NCBI GenBank assembly: GCA_017963875.1
Contig: JAGCTA010000303.1
Location: 1-8,765 of the forward strand
Length of the DNA: 8,765 bases
Direction of reading: 5' to 3'
From: Victivallales bacterium
GTDB lineage: Bacteria > Verrucomicrobiota > Lentisphaeria > Oligosphaerales > Oligosphaeraceae
The notes under the pieces are model-generated. The model ran no database searches and had not been told where the DNA came from. It was given only the letters and a program-made list of their open reading frames with translations. Position numbers and translations under genes: made by a program. Below, in pieces: positions 1 through 7,200 of this stretch (its first letter is position 1; the number at the start of each line of letters is the position of its first letter).

Positions 1-530
1 GTCTTCCAGATGAAGTTGTCGCCTGCGTCGGCGGCGGGTCGAACGCCATTGGCATGTTCGCGGGCTTTGAAGACACACCGAAAGTTCGACGCGTCGGCGT
101 CGAAGCGGGTGGAATGGGCATATCCACGGGACAGCACGCCGCGTCCATCACAGGCGGAAAACTGGGCATTCTCCATGGCATGAAAGCGTATTTCCTTCAA
201 GATGAAAATGGACAGATTCTTGATACATATTCTGTTTCCGCAGGCCTTGATTATTCTGGGGTTGGACCTGAACATTGCTATTTTGCAGACGAAAAACTCG
301 CTTTCTATGAAGTCGCCAATGATGACGAGGCCGTAAATGCATTTGACATGCTCTGCCGATTCGAGGGAATCATCCCCGCATTGGAGAGTTCACACGCCCT
401 CGCATACGCCATCCGCGAAGCACCCAAGCACAGCAACGAACACATCATCGTAGTCAACTTGTCGGGACGCGGTGACAAAGACATGGAAAACATCAGACAA
501 TACAAGGCAAATCATGGACAGAATAACTAA
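1..530 (+). CDS. trpB: Tryptophan synthase beta subunit, C-terminal part (5' end outside window)
   Basis: TrpB is the PLP enzyme that condenses indole with L-serine to give L-tryptophan, working in the cytoplasm as an alpha2beta2 complex with TrpA. The reading frame is open from base 3, giving the last 175 residues of a protein that is usually about 400 long. The fragment opens with the glycine-rich loop that holds the PLP phosphate ([11 protein letters not shown], about fragment residues 9-19). It continues with [31 protein letters not shown], the very conserved [14 protein letters not shown], and the C-terminal [10 protein letters not shown], whose Ser contacts the PLP ring nitrogen in characterised TrpB. 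All of these match the classical TrpB1 type as I remember it from E. coli. The last 17 bases overlap trpA. The ATG at 54 is internal to the gene and is not a start. Confidence 0.98.
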   Translation, partial: LPDEVVACVGGGSNAIGMFAGFEDTPKVRRVGVEAGGMGISTGQHAASITGGKLGILHGMKAYFLQDENGQILDTYSVSAGLDYSGVGPEHCYFADEKLAFYEVANDDEAVNAFDMLCRFEGIIPALESSHALAYAIREAPKHSNEHIIVVNLSGRGDKDMENIRQYKANHGQNN

Positions 531-1287
531 TATTTTTACAAAACGCAAGCCTCTCATCATTTTTACGAGCGTTGGTTATCCGACGGAGGAACAATGCGAA
601 CAGGCCGTCTGCGCAGCCATCGAAAAAGGTGCTGACATCATTGAACTTGGTGTTCCCTTTTCAGACCCGATGGCTGACGGCCCTGTCATCTCCGCCGCGT
701 CTCAAATCGCCATCAAGGCAGGAATGACCTTGAATAAAGCGATTGATTTTGCGGCACGCATCCGTGCGCGCTTTCCAGACGTCGGGTTGATTCTTTTCAG
801 TTACATGAACCCGTTGCTGCATGAAGGATATGACAATGTATGCAAGCGGCTTGCCGAAGCAGGTGTCGATGGCATTCTTCCCGTTGATCTTCCATTGGAG
901 GAACGGGATGAACTGTTGAAGCCTGCGCGTGCCAACGGCCTTCACATCATTCCACTCGTATCGCCGCTGACGCCCGAAGACCGCATTGAGAAAATCGTCT
1001 CAAACATGACTGGCTTTGTCTATTACATCAATGTCGCGGGTGTCACTGGAGTCCGCAATGAACTTCCCCCCGATGCATCGGAGCACATTGCGGCCATCAA
1101 ACGGCACACATCCCTTCCCGTCGCCGCAGGCTTCGGCATTGCCTCGGCCCATGCGGCCTGCCTGGCCGCAAAATCCGCCGACGGCGTCATATCTGGTTCA
1201 GGCTTCGTGAAAGCGACCGCGCTCTCCGCGCAAGCAGCAGGGGAATTCACATCTGAACTTCTCCGTGGCATCGCCGAAGCAGAATAG
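514..1287 (+). CDS. trpA: Tryptophan synthase alpha subunit
   Basis: TrpA cleaves indole-3-glycerol phosphate to indole and glyceraldehyde 3-phosphate and channels indole to TrpB. The frame is open further upstream to an ATG at 472. I start at the ATG at 514 because it has AAGG at 504-507 six bases ahead, and because [23 protein letters not shown] lines up with TrpA N-termini. This gives 257 residues, close to the usual 260-270. The signature [14 protein letters not shown] holds both catalytic acids, Glu44 and Asp55 (Glu49 and Asp60 in the Salmonella enzyme). INVAGVTG is the mobile loop-6 region. AGFGIAS and ISGSGFV form the phosphate-binding end of the TIM barrel. The 17-base overlap with trpB is typical of translational coupling and suits equal production of the two subunits. 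I see nothing degenerate. Confidence 0.97.
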   Translation: MDRITNIFTKRKPLIIFTSVGYPTEEQCEQAVCAAIEKGADIIELGVPFSDPMADGPVISAASQIAIKAGMTLNKAIDFAARIRARFPDVGLILFSYMNPLLHEGYDNVCKRLAEAGVDGILPVDLPLEERDELLKPARANGLHIIPLVSPLTPEDRIEKIVSNMTGFVYYINVAGVTGVRNELPPDASEHIAAIKRHTSLPVAAGFGIASAHAACLAAKSADGVISGSGFVKATALSAQAAGEFTSELLRGIAEAE

Positions 1288-1311
1288 ATTACCAACGAAT
1301 AAGGACAATCC

Positions 1312-2202
1312 ATGAAACCCATAACCTACTGTATGCCAGTCCCAACAGAGAGCGCAGAAGCCCGTCGGGAAACCCTGCGGACATACGCCGACAATGGAAT
1401 CAGCCATATCGTCTTAAGTAGCACCCTACTTGAGCACTTCATGGTCGTGCCTGATGACATTGCGGCATTTGAAACCGACATGCGTGATTGCGGCATTTCC
1501 TTCATGGATGCCCATGCACCCTGGGGAACATGGAAGGACCCTGGCGTTCCCTTCGAAGAACAGCATGAACTGATCGTCCTCCGCCATCGAATGGCATTGC
1601 ACATCTGCAATCACTTCGGCGTGACCAGCATCGCCTATCATACCGCCAACACGTTTAATCACATATACGGAAAACATCTGGTTATTGATGATTATTATCA
1701 GATGCTTATTCGCTCAATGACAGAACTGCTTCCCGATGCGGAACGGCATGGCGTCGTCATGGCCTTGGAAAACCAGTGGACGCCGCTCAATCAATCAGCC
1801 TATCTCCTTAAAGCCGCCCAGCATTTTAACTCCCAATGGGTTGGCATCTGCTATGATGCAGGGCATGGCAACCTGACGGAACACGGCAATGAATTTCCTG
1901 GGCAGACGTGCGTGCCAGGCATCTGGCAGGACATCGGGCTTCCCGTCGTGTGGGAAGAGCAATTCATCGAGAAAGTCCGCCCATATATTGTCAACTGCCA
2001 CCTTCACGACAACAACGGCATCATCGACCAGCACAATCTCCCAGGCAATGGCACCGTCGACTGGAAGCGAATCATGGCGATTCTCGCCAATGCGCCACGC
2101 CTTCAATGCATCCAAAGTGAAGTCAGTATGGGCAAGACTGATGCTCCAAGTATTCCTGAACTTGTCAAATCATTTTCCGACCTTTTGGACCTAAATCCGT
2201 GA
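1312..2202 (+). CDS. Xylose isomerase-like TIM-barrel protein (sugar phosphate isomerase/epimerase family)
   Basis: This 296-residue protein belongs to the AP-endonuclease-2/xylose-isomerase-like fold, whose members mostly isomerise or epimerise sugars or act on related polyols and keto-sugars with a divalent metal. The metal-binding residues expected at strand ends are present in order: His68 (DAHAPWG), His110 (YHTAN), Glu153 (ALENQ), Asp182 and His185 (YDAGHGN), His230 (CHLHDN), the LPGNGTVDW turn, and Glu270 (SEVSMG). By analogy with endonuclease IV these would support a metal centre. The length is normal for the family. There is no signal peptide, so it is cytoplasmic. AAGGA at 1301-1305 lies six bases before the ATG. 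It begins 24 bases after trpA and is followed by a GH36 glycosidase, so a role in sugar metabolism is more likely than one in tryptophan synthesis. The substrate cannot be read from sequence, and DNA repair is unlikely. Confidence 0.93.
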   Translation: MKPITYCMPVPTESAEARRETLRTYADNGISHIVLSSTLLEHFMVVPDDIAAFETDMRDCGISFMDAHAPWGTWKDPGVPFEEQHELIVLRHRMALHICNHFGVTSIAYHTANTFNHIYGKHLVIDDYYQMLIRSMTELLPDAERHGVVMALENQWTPLNQSAYLLKAAQHFNSQWVGICYDAGHGNLTEHGNEFPGQTCVPGIWQDIGLPVVWEEQFIEKVRPYIVNCHLHDNNGIIDQHNLPGNGTVDWKRIMAILANAPRLQCIQSEVSMGKTDAPSIPELVKSFSDLLDLNP

Positions 2203-2274
2203 AATACTGCTTGACGGACTATTTCGTTGTCGATGCTCGGTTACGTACAGTCAAATCATTTTCCAACCTTTAGG
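2164..2274 (+). repeat. 25-base imperfect direct repeat flanking the isomerase/GH36 junction
   Basis: Positions 2164-2188 (inside the last codons of the isomerase gene) and 2250-2274 (just before the GH36 start) match at 23 of 25 positions, sharing the core GTCAAATCATTTTCC. The period is 86 bases and the similarity stops sharply on both sides. The second copy carries an AGG at 2272-2274, seven bases before the GH36 ATG, which is the only Shine-Dalgarno-like sequence there; the first copy has TGG instead. The rest of the 79-base gap (2203-2281) holds a TTGACG at 2211-2216 but no matching -10 that I can see. Confidence 0.85.
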
Positions 2275-2281
2275 CATTATC

Positions 2282-4240
2282 ATGACAGAAACTCCATCCC
2301 AGACACTTGAACTTAGCAAATCATATCCCGTCCATTTTTCGTATGACGGCTCTGACGCAGATTTTGCAACATGGAATCCCGTTGAAGTATCGCCGCAGAC
2401 AATCAGATACACCTCCCCTGATGGTAAACTTGCATTGTCCGTGGAATACCGCACATTCCCTGGATTTCCCGTGACGGAAATCATCCCTGTCATCGAATGC
2501 ATCGGAAATGAAGACACCGCTATCATCGAAAACATCCGCTCGCTCCATCTTGCTCATCCCTGCTCCAGCCTTCAACTCCATGTAAGGCGCACGACAGGTT
2601 CCAAGACAATGCAGACGGACTTCCAGCGGAATGACGTGATGCTTCAGAGCCGCTTCGGTTGTGACACGCTCCACATCACAACCGACGAGGGATTATCCTG
2701 CTCAACTTGGATTCCCTATTTCGGCGTTGACATCAATGCCTTGAACGGCCTCGAAATTGCCATCGGCTGGTCGGGAGCATGGCGTGCCGACATACAGTTG
2801 AGAAAAGATGACTTCCTGCTGGACGTGGGTCTGGATGGCGCCCGCTTCAAAATGCGCCCAAACGAATGCTTCTCCCTGCCTACCATACTTGTAATGGAAC
2901 GCAACGGAATGTCCGTCGCCGATGGTCTGGCGGTCTTTCATCGCTTTATGCTTGAACACAAGGCACCACGTGATTCCAAAGGCCGTCTCTTCCAGCCATG
3001 GTTGCCTACTGGGGCGGGCGGTGGCAACAAAACCGACGCCAATATGCTCAAGATACTTGACGGCGTCAACAAAGAATTTCCTGGCTTTTTCAATGTCTAT
3101 TGGGTCGATGCGAACTGGTACGGCGAGCATCGTGAAACGCTCCAGCCGCCGAACTGCGGCCCCGACTGGTGGAAATACGTCGGAGATTGGCATCTCAACA
3201 CCTGGGCTCATCCAGACGGCAACATGAAGAAAGTTTCCGATGCGGTGCATGCGGCGGGCATGAAATTCCTTGTCTGGTTCGAGCCAGAACGCGCCACCAT
3301 CCATGCCCCCATTGTCACGGAACATCCTGAATTCTTCCATCGCGTGAAAGAAAATCCCTCCGACTACCAATTCCTCCTTGACCTGGGGAATCCAGATGCA
3401 CGCAACTGGGCCATTGGCGAAATTTGCAGGAACATTGAGGAAAGTGGCATCGACATCTATCGGCAGGACAACAATTTTACTGTCACACTATCCAGAATAT
3501 GGGCAGACAACGAAGAGCCTGAGCGAAAAGGAGTCAATGAAATCAAGCATATCAACGGTCTTTACGCTTTCTGGGACGAACTCCGCAGACGCTATCCTGA
3601 CATGCTCCTCGAAAACTGCGCCGCTGGAGGCAGGCGTATGGACTACCAGATGATGTCACGCTCGCATAGTTATTGCCGCGACGACGCCCACATGGCAAAG
3701 AACTGCGACGAAATGACGCAGAACATCACACTCAACACAACCGCGTACATCCCCATCACTGGCGGCGAGACTTTCACAGTGCCGATTTTCGACGACTATG
3801 CTTTTCTCAGCCGACTTGCCGCAGGGACAGTCTTCACACCGTCTGATTTCCAGGGCATGTTCCTGTCGCGCACACCATCCAAGGAAGAACTGGACTGGTT
3901 CCGAAAAATGTTCACCGTCGCCAAACGCATCCAGCGTTATTTTCTCGGCGACTATTATGCCCTCACGGACATTCCATTCAACAGTTCGGAAATCTTCTGT
4001 GCGTATCAACTTCATCTCCCAGACACGTCGGAAGGCTTTATCGCCGTATTCCGCCGAAAGGACTGTCTGGAAGATACCTTCACAGCAACTCTTCATGGAA
4101 TCGACCGCACGGCCGTGTATTCTGTTGAGGAACTTGACGGCACTGTCAGCACCATGTCAGGCAATGAACTTACCAGATGGGCAATTACGCTTTCCTCCCC
4201 TCGTTCCACCCGCTGGTTCTTCTATCATAGGATTCCATAG
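2282..4240 (+). CDS. GH36-type alpha-galactosidase-like glycoside hydrolase
   Basis: The 652-residue protein has the three-part GH36 layout: an N-terminal beta-sandwich (about residues 1-230), a TIM barrel (about 235-550) and a small C-terminal beta domain (about 555-652). Known relatives are retaining enzymes that release alpha-linked galactose from raffinose-type sugars or galactosides. Barrel landmarks are YWVDANWY (273-280), FLVWFEPER (329-337), the nucleophile strand GIDIYRQDNNF with Asp396 as likely nucleophile, ENCAAGGRRMD (444-454), and CRDDAH with Asp468 as likely acid/base. Asp468 aligns with the Asp of the usual RSD or TSDD motif, and the Ser before it is Asp467 here. RQDNN replaces the KWD motif of classical GH36 and resembles the YRQDFN subgroup. 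No signal peptide is visible, so the substrate must be imported. It lies 79 bases after the isomerase gene, probably in the same transcript. The glycosidase class is firm; galactose specificity is inferred. Confidence 0.93.
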   Translation: MTETPSQTLELSKSYPVHFSYDGSDADFATWNPVEVSPQTIRYTSPDGKLALSVEYRTFPGFPVTEIIPVIECIGNEDTAIIENIRSLHLAHPCSSLQLHVRRTTGSKTMQTDFQRNDVMLQSRFGCDTLHITTDEGLSCSTWIPYFGVDINALNGLEIAIGWSGAWRADIQLRKDDFLLDVGLDGARFKMRPNECFSLPTILVMERNGMSVADGLAVFHRFMLEHKAPRDSKGRLFQPWLPTGAGGGNKTDANMLKILDGVNKEFPGFFNVYWVDANWYGEHRETLQPPNCGPDWWKYVGDWHLNTWAHPDGNMKKVSDAVHAAGMKFLVWFEPERATIHAPIVTEHPEFFHRVKENPSDYQFLLDLGNPDARNWAIGEICRNIEESGIDIYRQDNNFTVTLSRIWADNEEPERKGVNEIKHINGLYAFWDELRRRYPDMLLENCAAGGRRMDYQMMSRSHSYCRDDAHMAKNCDEMTQNITLNTTAYIPITGGETFTVPIFDDYAFLSRLAAGTVFTPSDFQGMFLSRTPSKEELDWFRKMFTVAKRIQRYFLGDYYALTDIPFNSSEIFCAYQLHLPDTSEGFIAVFRRKDCLEDTFTATLHGIDRTAVYSVEELDGTVSTMSGNELTRWAITLSSPRSTRWFFYHRIP

Positions 4241-4257
4241 GAGGCGCCTGTTTTTTT
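4237..4257 (+). terminator. Possible weak Rho-independent terminator after the GH36 gene
   Basis: ATAGG (4237-4241) can pair with CCTGT (4247-4251) around the loop AGGCG, and the hairpin runs directly into seven T (4251-4257). The stem is only five pairs, one of them G-U, and overlaps the TAG stop at 4238-4240. The position, at the end of the + strand genes and facing the convergent kinase gene, is right for a terminator. The short stem keeps confidence low. The rest of the 44-base convergent gap (4241-4284) has only a 4-bp GCAT/ATGC hairpin (4266-4279). Confidence 0.35.
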
Positions 4258-4284
4258 CAAAAGCATTCTTATATGCCCTTCTGA

Positions 4285-7200
4285 TTATTTTTTCAGGAGT
4301 TCCTTAATTTTTCTGGATGTTTCAATATCCTGAACACCCTTTCCGCTCTCATTCGTCCAATACTTGTCTGCATGGTTTTGCAAGAGAAGGCGTACCATGT
4401 CTGCCTGGTACATTTGGACAGCAATGATAAGAGCCGTTACTATATTTAGTTTTTTTTCAGTAACTTGTTTTTTGTACGCTGAGCCAAGAGCATCAAATTT
4501 AACTGGAATATTGACATTTGCCTTCTTTTTTATCAGATCTGATATGACTTCATCCGATACACCACATGATATGGCTATCGGTACGACTGGTTCATCTTCA
4601 TCGTATTTTTTCTGATATTCTAAATATGTATTGGTCATTCTCTTGTCTCTATGTTCAAAAATGCTTCTGTAACCATACGGCGTGCAGCATTTTGCCTTTC
4701 CAGTGGAAAGCAGTACTTTCAAATATGAAAGCCGTGTTTCGCCTGCCACACTGTCATAAGCAATGGGAGTATCCCTCATAATCGCGTCTAGAAGAAATTC
4801 AGGACGGTCTGGCATTTGTCCTATAAAACGTATCCAGACATTGGGATTTGCACCATTTTTAATCAGCAGTGAAAACATTGGTAACCTATTTGCTAAGAAA
4901 CCACGACTAACTATTACCCCAAGTGGAGTGATGGAAGTCCCCTGCCCCTTCGCTTCTGTATCTGCTTTATATTTCAAGAGAAGTTCTGCCACCTCTAGAT
5001 TATTCATTTCACATGCGTGCCAGAGAAGTGTTTTTCCATAGGAAGGAATTATCGTATTGGGGGAATACCCCGTTTTCAAATACGACTGCAATTTCTGGAC
5101 ATCACCATCAACAGCAGATTTAATAAAATGTCCATATTCTTGGAAATCACTCGCCTTTTTTCCGTCATGATTCTTGATTGTGGCATCAGCGCCAAGGTTA
5201 AGGAGCAAGTTTTTGATTACATGCTGACAGGATTTCTCTGCCTCAAACAGTGGTGTTTCAACATCGTTGTTCCAAGCATTCATGTCTGCTCCCGAAGCAA
5301 TAAGAAGAGCAGCGATATCGAACAATCCATGTCTGGCCGCATAATGCAATGCGGTATTTCCCTGTTTATCAACCTCTCGGACATCATGATTGACAAGAAT
5401 CAATTCTGATACAAGTTTTTGATAATGCATCCCTGATATCAAGTGGTTAAGCAATTGGTTTTCCAGTCTGTCAATCCCCCCATTAGTCAAAATCCACTCT
5501 TGTTCTTGTGAAAACAAAGACATTCCTTGCTTTTTCAGCAATAAATTTGCATCGGCCCCAAGATTCAGGAGTTCCTTTAAAAGCAAATCGCGTTTATAGA
5601 AACGGTTTGACAGAAGAACTAACAGCAATGGCCTTGACTTATTCGGTGTTTTTGAATAATCAACTATTTCAACATTTGGATCTATCCGCCCTGTTTTCAA
5701 CTGCCGTAAAAGTCCTTCAGAAAACTGTATGTCTTTTTGAGTATAATCATTAGTTCCTTTGACTCTCTTCAGATATTTTTCAACAGATTGCTGTAACTTT
5801 TTTGTGGCCTCTGGATTGAACTTGGATTTATCTACATTCTTTGCACGTTGGTTAATTTTGATTTGTTCCTTCAAACGATAACGCTGCGCATGATGCACAA
5901 GGCATTTGAACTCATTGAAGTGTTCAAGCACATAGGACCTATCCGTTGCGAGAATCGGTATTTTTTCACTGATTTCACGCTCGTCTATTTTTGTTTGGGA
6001 GTTTTCACTGGCAAGTTTTTCTTCAACATCCGCAAGCCGTTCCTCAAGGGTTATATGCCTTGAAAAAAACTTTTCAATATTTTTTTTCTGTGAACGAATC
6101 TTTTTAGGACTAAAAAATGCTATCAACTGAACATCACCATTTGGCATTTCAAAAACCAGCGGATTGACCATTTGCGACTCTTTCGACAACGTCAAACCGC
6201 TGGCTTTCCATTCACGAAATACAAAACCGTCTGGCACAGTTGCTGCCGCTGTCATCTTCATCCCCACGGTCGTAATTCTTCCACCAATTCCATTAATGAC
6301 TGATAATGAACAAGTTGTTGGACAAACAACTCTAAAACCAATACCATAATAGTTGCTTTTTGGTTCGTTGCCTCCCCTGAAGGCTGAACGGCACTCATTC
6401 ACTTTGTTGTTCCATGCTCCACCTCGAATGACGCGGTATTCTCCCATCATTGCCCCTTTCGGGTCTGTCACCGTTGTGTTTGGATACATACCTTTCCAGT
6501 CCAGACACCATTCCCAAACGTTTCCATGCATATCATAGAGTCCCCAATCATTCGGCTGATAACACCCGACCTTAGTATGTTCCTGATAGCCGCCTCTATT
6601 GTCACGTTGACGATAGAATTCAAATCTGCCTAGATCGTATAATCCTGCATATCCGTTATCTGGAAACAAATCTCTTCCTGAACCAAAAGCCGTTGAAGTC
6701 TTCGCGCGACAAGCGTATTCCCATTGCGCCTCCGTCGGAAGGTCAATTCTCAAACCGCATTTCGCTCGTAGTTTTCCAAGAAACGACATTGAATCAACCA
6801 CATGACCACGCTCTGGCCATCCTGCCCCTTCATCTGTTCCCCGAATCATCTGATAGGACACGCTCTCAACTGGTCTGGCCTCTCCTTGATGTTTTGCAGG
6901 ATTGCTTCCCATCACAGTTTCCCATTGTCTTTGTGTATATTCAAAAATGCCAATATAGAAATCTTTAGTCAGAATAACTTTGTGAGACGTCTCATCTTCT
7001 CTCCTTTCCAACTCATCATGCGGCGATCCCATGTCAAAAGTTCCAGCGGGAATATGCCGTAACCACAGTTCCCTTGTTCGACATATATCGTTACTAACAT
7101 CTGGCGGTACATCACTGAAGCGCACAAATCCTGTAAGAAGATCAACAATCATATACGGCATAACTCTATTGTTTGCCGTATGTTTTTCTCCTTCGTGGTC

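Noticed and set aside
472..513. Upstream ATG that would add 14 residues to TrpA
   Set aside because: The extra residues lie inside trpB, do not match TrpA N-termini, and the ATG at 514 has its own well-spaced AAGG.
2211..2248. Possible promoter TTGACG for the GH36 gene
   Set aside because: No acceptable -10 hexamer lies 15-19 bases downstream, so I do not call a promoter.
2702..3370. 222-codon open frame on the minus strand inside the GH36 gene
   Set aside because: It lies antisense to highly conserved GH36 barrel motifs and its product resembles no family I know. It is a shadow of GC-biased codons.
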